From an uncultured Gammaproteobacteria bacterium (lineage in GTDB: Bacteria > Pseudomonadota > Gammaproteobacteria > HK1), in NCBI GenBank assembly GCA_958295835.1, contig OY282378.1:5667694-5731693 (forward strand): 64,000 nucleotides of DNA, read 5' to 3'. The notes under the pieces were generated by a model, which saw nothing but the letters and a program-made list of their open reading frames with translations, was not told the origin of the DNA and did no database searches. The position numbers and the translations under genes are program-made. Each line of letters starts with the position of its first letter. The first letter of the stretch is position 1. Shown here piece by piece: positions 24,911 through 33,269 of the stretch.

Positions 24911-26446
24911 CTATTCGTTGCCGGCACGGACGGGGGCCGATGCGCGCCGCACCGCCCATTCGATGCTTTCGACGTGGACGGACGGTTTCCCCCTGAAGTT
25001 CCGAGCGACCAGATCGGCGTCCGCGAGCGCGTCGATCGCGAAGCCGAGGCCATGGCAATCGAGGCAAACGGGCCGGATCATCTTCTCGTTCGGCCGCAGG
25101 ACATCGTTCTGGTTGTGGTTGGTCACGATCTTTCCGCGGCGACCGACCTTGGCCATGTGGCAGGTCGCGCAGCTCACCCCGGCGCCCGGCGGCGCTTCCC
25201 CGGCAAGCTCCGCCTGCCACAGCGCGTGATGGGGACTGCCGAACCAGGCCCGGGTATGGGCGTCGTCGTGACAGGAGGCGCAGGCTTCGACGGCGGCCCG
25301 CACGGTGTCGACCGCATGGGGCCGGTGGCAGGCGCCGCAATCGAGCGACGCAGGAGCGGCGTCGGCGCGCATCGGGAGCCGCGCTTCGGCGACGGTCATG
25401 CGCATGGGCCGCGGCGGGTCCGCGAACCAGGCCGCCACGGCCCCCGGCAGTACGCCCCCGAGTCCGATGGCTTCCAGTCCGCGGCCCGGGTCGCGGGGGG
25501 CTGCGATCGAGGGATGCCTGCGCATACCGTGCCGGCCTCGTGCGAAGGTCTTCGCTTCCGGCTTGTGGCAGTCCTCGCACACACCGGTGTCCGGCGCCTC
25601 GATCCATCGGGCCTCGACCTCGGCGCGGGGAGCGCCTTCCACCACGTCCGGCGCGTGGCAGGCGACGCAGTCCACCCCCGCCGCCGCATGATCGGAGCCG
25701 GCCCAATCGTCCAGCGCCGCCGGCTCGACGAGTGCGGCCGCGGAGGCCACGGGCGACCGCTGGCGCGGTCGCTTGACGATTCCGCCGCGCGGAATCGCGG
25801 GCGCCCCGGTCTGCGCTGCCCCTTTGGGCAATTCCCGGACGCGGTCTCGCGCGGACCGCGCGTGCACCGGCTCCGGCGCGACCCAGGGCCGGCCGGCGTG
25901 CTTGACCAGGAAGTCTTCGTACAGCGCACTGTTGTCGTGATAGTTGTGGCAGCCCGCCGAGGCGCAGGTGTCGAAGGCGAGATCCGCATGGCTCGGCCGG
26001 ATCGCCCGCACGTCCTGCTCGCCCTCGGCGTGGCACGCCACACAGAAGTCCGCCGCCACGGTGACCGCGCCCGCGCGCGTGATCTCGGGACGGTGCTCGA
26101 TATGGCAGGCCGTGCACAGGCGCGCATCGATCCTTTCCCGGTAGACGGCCATTCTGGGGCTGCGGAACAACTTGCCCGGATGGCTGTCACCGGCGGCCCT
26201 CAGCTCGTCCTCGTGGCAGCTCCGGCAGGTCTTGTTCATGGCCTTGACGGCCGCCGCCGCACCGGCGAAGGCCGGCGCGGCATGGCAGGTCTCGCAGGCC
26301 ATCTCGATCTGGTGGTGGGCGTCGGTGGTCTCGCCGATCGGAAGCATCCCGCGGTCGCCGCCCACCACCATCCGGACCGCGACGAAGACCGTGGCGATCA
26401 AGGTGCCCGGAACGCAGAGACCCCAGAAAATCACCCTCCAGGACAC
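24911..26446 (-). CDS. Undecaheme-like membrane-anchored cytochrome c
   Basis: The 511-residue product (GTG start at 26446) has one N-terminal hydrophobic helix and then ten CxxCH haem sites (CETCH, CRSCH, CTACH, CVACH twice, CEDCH, CGACH, CASCH, CATCH, CLDCH) plus one CX4CH site (CASAGCH), eleven in all. The last haem lies near DCHGLGF about 50 residues before the end. Proteins like this carry electrons across the periplasm, or act as nitrite, tetrathionate or hydroxylamine-type oxidoreductases. No partner cytochrome or quinol oxidase gene is adjacent, so the redox partner is unknown. A 50-bp REP-like hairpin pair is embedded in frame at about 25750-25806, in a linker without haems. Confidence 0.85.
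   Translation of the reverse strand: MSWRVIFWGLCVPGTLIATVFVAVRMVVGGDRGMLPIGETTDAHHQIEMACETCHAAPAFAGAAAAVKAMNKTCRSCHEDELRAAGDSHPGKLFRSPRMAVYRERIDARLCTACHIEHRPEITRAGAVTVAADFCVACHAEGEQDVRAIRPSHADLAFDTCASAGCHNYHDNSALYEDFLVKHAGRPWVAPEPVHARSARDRVRELPKGAAQTGAPAIPRGGIVKRPRQRSPVASAAALVEPAALDDWAGSDHAAAGVDCVACHAPDVVEGAPRAEVEARWIEAPDTGVCEDCHKPEAKTFARGRHGMRRHPSIAAPRDPGRGLEAIGLGGVLPGAVAAWFADPPRPMRMTVAEARLPMRADAAPASLDCGACHRPHAVDTVRAAVEACASCHDDAHTRAWFGSPHHALWQAELAGEAPPGAGVSCATCHMAKVGRRGKIVTNHNQNDVLRPNEKMIRPVCLDCHGLGFAIDALADADLVARNFRGKPSVHVESIEWAVRRASAPVRAGNE
25750..25806. repeat. REP-like double hairpin inside the cytochrome gene
   Basis: Two perfect inverted repeats lie side by side: GCGACCGC-TGGC-GCGGTCGC and GATTCCG-CCGCG-CGGAATC. 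On the opposite strand the block matches 38671-38720 over about 50 bp with only a handful of differences, so it is a dispersed repeat. Confidence 0.75.
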
Positions 26447-26607
26447 GCGCCAACCCTCTCAATCCCGATGGACGACAAGAACGTGGGTGATCGCATCCCA
26501 AGAGATGCCAATGTCCTCACCGACTTGCGTCTCATCTTCTGCTCCTCTCTCTCCCTGCTATGATCATGGCGGAAGACACTTGCTGATTCGCGATTCCTGT
26601 TCAACCG

Positions 26608-27486
26608 ATGGGGTCCACCTCAAACCTCCCCCGGCACAAGGACGACTTCGGCCGGGTCTACGATCTCGACGACCCGAGTCCGTACTTCAACGCCTTGAGG
26701 CCGTCCGACTACCGCATGCCCGCGGTGCTGGCGTGCGCGCTGAAGGCCATCCATCGTCCGGTGTGCGCCGTCCGCCGGGCGGGCGACACCTTGCGGGTGC
26801 TGGACTTCGCATGCGGGTACGGAGCCGTCGGGGCATTGCTGCGCCATGAGGTCTCCATGCCGGAGATCCATGCCTGGTACGGCGGGCGGCATTGGCGGCC
26901 GATCGACGCCCGGCGCCATTGGGAGGCGGATGCCGCATTCTTCGCCGCCCGGCGAGCGGAGCCGGTGACGTTCGAGATCGGCGGCGCCGACGTCGCCGGG
27001 GTCGCTCTCGAGTACGCCGCAGCTCTGGGATTTCTCGATCGGACGTTCCATGAGAATCTCGTCGACGAGGCGCCGAGCGAGGCGCTGAAGCTCTTTCTGC
27101 ACGGCGTGGATCTGGTGGTCGAAAGCGGCTCCCTGGGCGACCTCCTCCCGATCGCCTTCGAGAGAATTCTCGACTGTAGTGGTGATGGCGGCGGCCGGCC
27201 TTGGTTCATCTACGGTCCCCGTCCCGACGTGGATTGGTCATCCTTGAACGGGTTGTGGAAGGAGCGGGGCTATCGCGCCGAGGGCCTCGGGACCGAGCCG
27301 GTGCGCTACCGCAAGCCGCTGGGAGCGCAGGAACTCGCGGACATGCTCCGTGTCGGCCGGGCGCTGGGGAGGTCCGAGGAGGCCGTCATGCGCGACGGCT
27401 ACCTGCTGGTCGACATGACGCTGGCACGCCCCGAGGCCGATGCCGGCAATCCCCCGATCGCGCGGTTGCGGAGAAACTATGGCTGA
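26608..27486 (+). CDS. Class I SAM-dependent methyltransferase-like protein
   Basis: The 292-residue product has a short N-terminus with DFGRVYDLDDPSPYF and then a Rossmann motif I, TLRVLDFACGYGAVGALLR, near residues 61-79. The following motifs are weak (VTFEIGGADVAGVALEYA; DLVVESGSLGDLLPIAF), and the C-terminal third has RPWFIYGPRPDVDWSSL. Length and motif I fit class I methyltransferases, but the target cannot be told. It is divergent from the 11-heme cytochrome with about 160 bp between, which must hold promoters for both. Confidence 0.65.
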   Translation: MGSTSNLPRHKDDFGRVYDLDDPSPYFNALRPSDYRMPAVLACALKAIHRPVCAVRRAGDTLRVLDFACGYGAVGALLRHEVSMPEIHAWYGGRHWRPIDARRHWEADAAFFAARRAEPVTFEIGGADVAGVALEYAAALGFLDRTFHENLVDEAPSEALKLFLHGVDLVVESGSLGDLLPIAFERILDCSGDGGGRPWFIYGPRPDVDWSSLNGLWKERGYRAEGLGTEPVRYRKPLGAQELADMLRVGRALGRSEEAVMRDGYLLVDMTLARPEADAGNPPIARLRRNYG

Positions 27487-27512
27487 GTGGCCCGGGGTTC
27501 GAGGCCATCGCC

Positions 27513-27914
27513 TCATTGCGGCTTGAAGGCCACCACTTCGACCTCCACGCGCACATCCACGAGCAGATCGTTCACCACCGCCGAGCGGGCCGGGGGATCG
27601 TCCGGAAAGTACTCGGCGTACACGGCGTCGAAGCCCGGGAAATCGGCCCGATCCGTCAGCCAGACCATGGTCTTCACCACGTCGCCCGGCTCGCAGCCGG
27701 CCGCGGCGAGCGTCTTCCCGATCTCGCCAAGGACGGCGTGGGTCTGCTCCTCGATCGTACCTTCGGTCATCGGCACTCCGTCCCGCAACGGGATCTGTCC
27801 GGTGAGGAACACGAAGTCACCGGCGCGCACCGCGCGCGACAGGGAGAGCCGCCGCCCGCCGATCACCAACGGCTCCCCGATCACCTGCTTCCTGCGCTTC
27901 GTCATCGGCGTCAT
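27513..27914 (-). CDS. ridA: RidA (YjgF/YER057c/UK114) family protein
   Basis: The 133-residue product carries the family core: FVFLTGQIPLRDGVP, EEQTHAVLGEIGKTLAAAGC, DVVKTMVWLTDRADFPGF and PPARSAVV, with the Arg that binds the carboxylate of the imine/enamine substrate. RidA hydrolyses reactive 2-aminoacrylate and related enamines formed by PLP enzymes. It is somewhat longer at the N-terminus than typical members (MTPMTKRRKQVIGE). It stands alone, convergent to the methyltransferase gene and divergent from the aldehyde dehydrogenase gene. Other members of the superfamily act on amine-derived intermediates, so a link to the nearby carnitine catabolism is possible. Confidence 0.9.
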   Translation of the reverse strand: MTPMTKRRKQVIGEPLVIGGRRLSLSRAVRAGDFVFLTGQIPLRDGVPMTEGTIEEQTHAVLGEIGKTLAAAGCEPGDVVKTMVWLTDRADFPGFDAVYAEYFPDDPPARSAVVNDLLVDVRVEVEVVAFKPQ

Positions 27915-28065
27915 CGCTCCTTCCGGCTCATGTCGAGGCTATCCACGCGGACGTGCGGGGAGTCGAGATAATTCGCCAATGAGTGTCGAAAATTCCGTCG
28001 TGGAGACCGCGCAGGGAACGACAATGAACCTGCAATGAATCGACCGGCACGGAGGGCAGGCAACG

Positions 28066-29550
28066 ATGACCCGACTCGTCCACTACCAAATGCTGATCGA
28101 CGGCGCCTGGGTGGACGCCGGAGACGGGCACACCTTCGAGAGCATGAACCCGGCCACCGGTGAAGCCTGGGCAGTGATCCCCGAGGCCACCGCCGGTGAC
28201 GTGGACCGCGCCGTGGCGGCGGCGCACCGCGCCTTCTCGCAAGGCCCGTGGGCGCGCATGACCCCCTCCGAGCGCGGGCGCATCTTGCGCCGGCTCGCCG
28301 ATCTGCTGGCCGAGCGCTCCGAGCAGCTCGGCCGCACCGAGACCGTCGACACCGGCAAGATGCTCAAGGAAACCCGCTGGCAGGCGAAGTACATCGCGGA
28401 GTTCTTCCATTTCTACGCCGGCTGCGCGGACAAGGTGCATGGCGACACCCTGCCGATCGACAAGCCCGACCTCTGCGTCTTCACCACGCGGGAGCCGTTG
28501 GGGGTGGTGGCCGCGGTGGTGCCGTGGAACTCGCAGCTCTTCCTCGTCGCGGTCAAGCTGGGGCCGGCGCTGGCGGCCGGCAATACGGTGGTGCTCAAGG
28601 CGTCGGAGCATGCCTCGGCCGCGATGCTGGAGTTCGGCCGGCTGATCGAGGAGGCGGGCTTCCCACCGGGGGTCGTCAACGTCGTGACCGGCCACGGCGA
28701 TCCTTGCGGCCGGGTCCTGACCTCGCACCCCCTGGTGGCCAGGGTGAGCTTCACCGGTGGGCCGGAGTCCGCGCGCCACGTCGTGCGGAACTCGGCCGAG
28801 AACTTCGCGGAAGTCTCGCTGGAGCTCGGGGGCAAGTCTCCGTTCATGGTGTTCGAGGACGCTGACGTCGAGAGCGCGGTCAACGGCTCCATCGCCGGGA
28901 TCTTCGGGGCGAGCGGGCAGAGCTGCGTGGCCGGATCGCGTCTGTACCTGCAAGAGGATGTCGCCGATCGCTTCCTGGACGAGATGGTGGACCGGGCGAA
29001 GGAGATCGTGATCGGCGATCCCCTGGACGAGGCGACACAGATGGGGCCGCTCGCGACCACCGCGCAGCTCGAACGGATCGAGCGGGAGGTCGCGGCCGCG
29101 GTGGAGGAGGGCGGCACGATCCTGCACGGCGGGCAGCGGCCGGCTCGGCTCAACCGCGGCTGGTACTACGAGCCCACGATCATCGCCTGTCCGCGGCAGG
29201 AGATGCGCATCGTCGACACCGAGCTGTTCGGCCCGGTGCTGAGCGTGCTGCGGTTCAAGACCGAGGAGGAGGTCGTTCGCCTCGCCAACGACACCCGGCA
29301 CGGCCTTGCCGCGGGCATCTTCACCCGGGACAGCGCCCGCTCGCTACGGGTCGCGAAGGCCACGCGCGCCGGCATCGTCTGGGTCAACACCTATCGCGCC
29401 GTCTCCCCCATCGCCGAGTTCGGCGGCTTCAAGGGCTCCGGTTACGGGCGCGAGAGCGGCTTCCAGGCCATCTACGACTACACCCGTCCCAAGACGATCT
29501 GGATGAACCTTTCCAGCGTGCCGATGGCGAACCCTTTCGTGATGCGCTAG
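28066..29550 (+). CDS. NAD(P)-dependent aldehyde dehydrogenase
   Basis: The 494-residue product is a full-length ALDH-superfamily enzyme with VVPWNSQLFLVAVKLGPALA (cofactor loop), SFTGGPESARHV, Glu253 in VSLELGGKSPFM and the catalytic Cys287 in GASGQSCVAGSR, then ELFGPVLSVLRF and GGFKGSGYGRESG. It oxidises an aldehyde to the acid. Given the carnitine and betaine genes that follow, betaine aldehyde or 4-trimethylaminobutyraldehyde is a reasonable substrate, but many ALDHs share these motifs. It is read away from ridA. The start ATG at 28066 follows a GGAGGG-type site. Confidence 0.9.
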   Translation: MTRLVHYQMLIDGAWVDAGDGHTFESMNPATGEAWAVIPEATAGDVDRAVAAAHRAFSQGPWARMTPSERGRILRRLADLLAERSEQLGRTETVDTGKMLKETRWQAKYIAEFFHFYAGCADKVHGDTLPIDKPDLCVFTTREPLGVVAAVVPWNSQLFLVAVKLGPALAAGNTVVLKASEHASAAMLEFGRLIEEAGFPPGVVNVVTGHGDPCGRVLTSHPLVARVSFTGGPESARHVVRNSAENFAEVSLELGGKSPFMVFEDADVESAVNGSIAGIFGASGQSCVAGSRLYLQEDVADRFLDEMVDRAKEIVIGDPLDEATQMGPLATTAQLERIEREVAAAVEEGGTILHGGQRPARLNRGWYYEPTIIACPRQEMRIVDTELFGPVLSVLRFKTEEEVVRLANDTRHGLAAGIFTRDSARSLRVAKATRAGIVWVNTYRAVSPIAEFGGFKGSGYGRESGFQAIYDYTRPKTIWMNLSSVPMANPFVMR

Positions 29551-29653
29551 CGAGGCTGCGTCTCGCACGGGGAGGCATGAGCGGAACCACGGGCGAAGCT
29601 TCCCGGGGACGCCTCGCGCATAAGTTCGGATCGAGCGCGAAGATGACGGCGCC

Positions 29654-31819
29654 TCAAGGATTCCAGCCCCTCACACGCATTGCCGCGTCGACCGCGCAGA
29701 CGCGATCCGGCAGGACGAACAGGGGGTTGATCTCGACTTCGACGACCTCGCCCGCGTGCCGGCAGAGGTGATCGGCGAAAACGCACAGCGCTTCGACGAG
29801 CATGGCCCGATCCGCCGGCGGCCTGCCCCGGAAGCCGTCCAGCAGGCGGGAGACCCGCAGACGTCCCAAGGCTTCCTCGACGTCGTCTGCGTCCGCCGGC
29901 AGCAGGATGGTGACCGCATCGGCGACCAGCTCGGTCAGGATGCCACCGCTCCCGAGGGTCATCGCGAGCCCGAACCGCGGGTCGGCCCGGATGCCGACCA
30001 GAAGCTCCGCCAGCGGCGGCTCGATCATCTCCTCGACCAGGAAGCGATCGGACAGCGCCCCGGCATCGTGGCGTCGAACCGCGGCGCGGATCCGGGCGAC
30101 GGCATCCTCCACCTCCTCACGGCTCGAAAGCCCCAGGGCCACGGCGCCGGCCTCGGTCTTGTGGGGCAGGCGGTCGCTCAGCATCTTCACCGCGACCGGA
30201 AAGCCGATCTCCGCGGCGGCATCCGGCGCTTCCCGCCCGCCGGCGACACGGCCGGCGGGTACCGGCATCCCGGCATGGCGCAGCCACGCCTTGGCCTCCC
30301 CCTCGTCGATGGCACGCGCTGGTTCGGGAAGGGCCGGCACGGGGCCGCCCCCGTGTTCGTCATGCGGGACCCGCCCACTGGTCGAGGGGGGTGTACCCGT
30401 CGTCGGGGGACCGATCCTGCGTTCGTCACGCCGGACCCGCGCCCGGCGCCTCCCGTGCCATACTGCGCCGGCGATGGCTTCCAGGGCCTCGCGAATCCCC
30501 TGCAGCGGCGCGACGCGGTCGGCGATCAGCATCTCTCTGGTCGCCCGGTCGATGTTCTCCGGCAACGTGCTGCACACCGCCGCCGGGACCCCCGCCGCCC
30601 GGGTCGCGGCGACGAACGCCCTCGCGTCGGCGAGGTAGCTGGGCCTGCTTTCGTCGAGGCCGTCCAGGGGATAGTCCTGCACGATCACGGCCGCGTCGTA
30701 CGGGTCTTCGAACATGGCCTCGAACACCGGCCGGACCTTCTCCGGCTCCCCCCAGATCGGGGTGGTGTAGTCGAGCGGGTTCGACACCGTGGCGGTATGG
30801 GGCAGGCGCCGTGCGAGGCGTCCGGCCGCCTCTCCGGAGGGCGGGGGAAACCGCAATCCGAGAGCCTCCGCGTAGTCGGCGAGCATCGCCGCCGCACCGC
30901 CCGAGCAGGTGATGCCGGCGATCCGATCTCCCTCCGGCACGCCCGCGACGCACAGGAACTTCAGCGTCTCCAGCATCTGCGCCGGTGTGGTCACGCGGAT
31001 GATCCCGAGGCGGTCGAACAGGGCCTGGTAGAGGTCGTCGGTGCCGGACAGCGCGCCCGTGTGGCTGGCGGCCAGACGTGCCCCGACCTCCGACACGCCG
31101 GTCTTCATCGCGACCACCGGCACGTCCGCGGCTACGGCCTTGCGGACCGCCTCGCAGAAACGCGCGACATCCGGGATCTCCTCGACGTGGAGTCCGATGG
31201 CACGCACTCCGCGGTATCCGGCCAGGACGTCGACGAAGTCCGTCAGGGTCACCGCCGCCTGATTCCCCACCGACCCCATGAACGCGAAGGGCATGGAGCG
31301 CCGGCTCATGGTGAGGTCGGAGGAGAGCATGCCGCTCTGGGTGAGGATCGCGGCCCCGTAGCCCGGGCACGAGCCGCCGTGGGCGAAAGGCCACAGGGCG
31401 GCCCGGCCGAGGTAGTTGATGATCCCGTAGCAGTTCGGCCCGACGAGGGCGAGGTCACCCGCCGCCTCCACGAGCGCCGCCTCCAGCCCGGCGCCCTCCG
31501 CCCCCGTCTCCCCAAACCCCGCGGTATGGCAGACGACACCGCCGGCGCCCATCGCGGCGAGCCGCGCCACCGTGTCGACGGCCGCCTGGCGCGGGACCGC
31601 GATGAAGGCGGCGTCGGGCGGCCGCGGGAGATCCTCGACGGTCCTGAAGCACTGATGCCCGCCGATCGTCTCCCGGCGCGGATTGACCGGCCAGACCGGC
31701 CCCCGGTAACCGATCCGTCCGCATTCCCCGGCGACTGCCTCCGCCTCCCGCCCGCCGATGACCGCCACGTGGCGCGGATTCAGCAGCCGCTCCAGGTTGC
31801 GACGCCGCGCCGGATTCAT
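29654..31819 (-). CDS. NDP-forming acyl-CoA synthetase (fused alpha and beta parts)
   Basis: The 721-residue product has the order of ADP-forming acyl-CoA synthetases: a CoA-binding domain with PRHVAVIGGREAEAVAGEC near the start, a succinyl-CoA-ligase-like region with LVGPNCYGIINY and ILTQSGMLSSDL, SHTGALSGTDDLYQALF containing the phosphorylated-His site, and a C-terminal ATP-grasp domain (GFPVAVKMLSDRLPHKTEAG; VEVEINPLFVLP). Such enzymes activate organic acids to CoA thioesters. A low-complexity linker of about 55 residues (RRRARVRRDERRIGPPTT and on) joins the parts and contains a 66-bp-spaced DNA duplication. It is the last gene of a long minus-strand operon with an acyl-CoA dehydrogenase, so it may activate a carnitine-derived acid. 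Confidence 0.88.
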   Translation of the reverse strand: MNPARRRNLERLLNPRHVAVIGGREAEAVAGECGRIGYRGPVWPVNPRRETIGGHQCFRTVEDLPRPPDAAFIAVPRQAAVDTVARLAAMGAGGVVCHTAGFGETGAEGAGLEAALVEAAGDLALVGPNCYGIINYLGRAALWPFAHGGSCPGYGAAILTQSGMLSSDLTMSRRSMPFAFMGSVGNQAAVTLTDFVDVLAGYRGVRAIGLHVEEIPDVARFCEAVRKAVAADVPVVAMKTGVSEVGARLAASHTGALSGTDDLYQALFDRLGIIRVTTPAQMLETLKFLCVAGVPEGDRIAGITCSGGAAAMLADYAEALGLRFPPPSGEAAGRLARRLPHTATVSNPLDYTTPIWGEPEKVRPVFEAMFEDPYDAAVIVQDYPLDGLDESRPSYLADARAFVAATRAAGVPAAVCSTLPENIDRATREMLIADRVAPLQGIREALEAIAGAVWHGRRRARVRRDERRIGPPTTGTPPSTSGRVPHDEHGGGPVPALPEPARAIDEGEAKAWLRHAGMPVPAGRVAGGREAPDAAAEIGFPVAVKMLSDRLPHKTEAGAVALGLSSREEVEDAVARIRAAVRRHDAGALSDRFLVEEMIEPPLAELLVGIRADPRFGLAMTLGSGGILTELVADAVTILLPADADDVEEALGRLRVSRLLDGFRGRPPADRAMLVEALCVFADHLCRHAGEVVEVEINPLFVLPDRVCAVDAAMRVRGWNP

Positions 31820-31905
31820 GCGCCGAGGGGTTCCCTTTCCCGGGACCGACGTGCCGCCATTGCCAGGTTGCGGCGCCGGGCGGGGGTCATGCGCCGAAGG
31901 GCCGG
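31792..31905. repeat. Duplicated junction between acyl-CoA dehydrogenase and synthetase genes
   Basis: About 43 bp at 31792-31834, covering the synthetase start (MNPARRRNL), recur at 31863-31905 (period 71), overlapping the dehydrogenase stop and reading MTPARRRNLA in the synthetase frame. This looks like an original overlapping start that was duplicated, the older copy now unused. Confidence 0.7.
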
Positions 31906-33047
31906 AGGATGGAGCGCGTGATGATGTGGCGCTGGATCTCGGAGGTGCCGTCCCAGATTCGCTCCAGTCGGGCGTCCCGCCACAGGCGCTGCACCGGGAG
32001 CTCCTCCATGAGTCCCATGCCGCCGTGGATCTGCACCGCGTGGTCGGCGGCCCGGCCCAGCATCTCCGAGCAGTAGAGCTTGACCATCGCCGCGTCCGCA
32101 TCCGTCATCCTGCCGCGGTCCGCCTTGTCCACCGTATGCATCACCAGCAGATCGGCCGCCCTGAGCTCGACCGCCGTGTCCGCGAGCTTGAATCCGGTCG
32201 CCTGAAACTGTCCGATAGGCCGGCCGAACTGCCGGCGCATGGCGGCCCATTCGGTGGCGAGGCCGAGCAGCCGCTCCGCCTTGCCGCAGCAGGTCGCCCC
32301 GACCCACACGCGGCCCATCCCCAGCCACTTTCCGGACAGCTCCAGCCCCAGTCCTTCCTCCCCCAGGATCTGCCCCGGCCCAAGCCTCACGTCGGAGAAG
32401 TGGAGCCGGAACGTGTGGTGGCCGCGGTAGCTGACGCAGCGGCTTCCTTCCGCGATGTCGAAGCCCGGCTCCCCCACGTCCACCAGGAACGCGGTGATGC
32501 GCTTGCGCGGGCCGCGCGGCGTGTCATCCACTCCCGTTGCGGCGAATACGATGGCGAAGTCCGGCATCACCGGCCCGGAGGCGAAGTGCTTGGCGCCGTT
32601 GAGGATCCAGTCGTCGCCGTCGCGCCGCGCGGCGGTCTTCATGGACATGATGTCGGACCCCGCCTCGGGCTCGGTGAGGGCGAAGAGCTCGCGCTTCTCG
32701 GCCCGCACGCAGGGCAGCAGGTAACGCTCCCTCTGCTCGCCCTCGCACGCGAGCAGGATCTCGGTCGGCCGGCCGATCCACGCATGCAGCGCGTGGCTGG
32801 TCTTGCCGTACTCGCGCTCGACGACGGCCATGCTCCGGTAGTCCAGCCCGCCCCCGCCCACCGACTCCGGCAGGTTCGCGGCATACAGGCCGGCCGCGAT
32901 GGCGCGCTCCTCGATCTGGCGGCCCAGCTCCGGGGGCACCCGACCGCGACGATCGACCTCCTCCTCGTGCGGGTAGAGCTCCTTCTCCATGAAGGACCGG
33001 ACCGTATCGAGCAGCATCCGCTGCTCGTGGCTCAGATCGATGTCCAT
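31887..33047 (-). CDS. Acyl-CoA dehydrogenase family protein
   Basis: The 386-residue product has the standard three-part ACAD layout with ELFALTEPEAGSDIMSMKT (FAD/substrate loop), WILNGAKHFASGP, GRPIGQFQATGFKLADTA and VQIHGGMGLMEELPVQRLW. Near the C-terminus, where most members have the catalytic Glu in a YEGTSEIQ motif, it reads IWDGTSEIQRH, with Asp. The same change is known in some side branches, so activity is not excluded. It lies between the ABC permease and the synthetase on one strand. In carnitine operons such enzymes act on crotonobetainyl-CoA or gamma-butyrobetainyl-CoA; that role is possible here with the CaiD-like hydratase at 40812. Confidence 0.9.
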   Translation of the reverse strand: MDIDLSHEQRMLLDTVRSFMEKELYPHEEEVDRRGRVPPELGRQIEERAIAAGLYAANLPESVGGGGLDYRSMAVVEREYGKTSHALHAWIGRPTEILLACEGEQRERYLLPCVRAEKRELFALTEPEAGSDIMSMKTAARRDGDDWILNGAKHFASGPVMPDFAIVFAATGVDDTPRGPRKRITAFLVDVGEPGFDIAEGSRCVSYRGHHTFRLHFSDVRLGPGQILGEEGLGLELSGKWLGMGRVWVGATCCGKAERLLGLATEWAAMRRQFGRPIGQFQATGFKLADTAVELRAADLLVMHTVDKADRGRMTDADAAMVKLYCSEMLGRAADHAVQIHGGMGLMEELPVQRLWRDARLERIWDGTSEIQRHIITRSILRPFGA

Positions 33048-33073
33048 CCGCGGTCTCCCGGCCCGGCCTCGAT

Positions 33074-33269
33074 CCCGGCGCCGTCAGGCCAGTCCCACCG
33101 CCGCGGCGTGACCGCCCGCACACGGTGCGAAGGCACCGGGGAGAGCGCCCGGGCGGCGATCGTCACGGCATCCATCCGTACTCTCCCGGCCAGCATCGAC
33201 CGACCCCGGCGCATTCAGGCCGACTCCGGCGCCGCGGCCGGCCGCACGCGGCGCGCGAGCACCGACGAG
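33074..33269. repeat. Decayed second copy of the permease gene tail
   Basis: The end of the permease gene (33206-33269, SVLARRVRPAAAPESA and stop) has a diverged relative at 33074-33142 (period 132), which reads LSPVPSHRVRAVTPR in one frame. It lies in the gap before the acyl-CoA dehydrogenase gene. Confidence 0.5.

Noticed and set aside
27928..29301. A 457-codon minus-strand frame
   Set aside because: Shadow of the aldehyde dehydrogenase gene.
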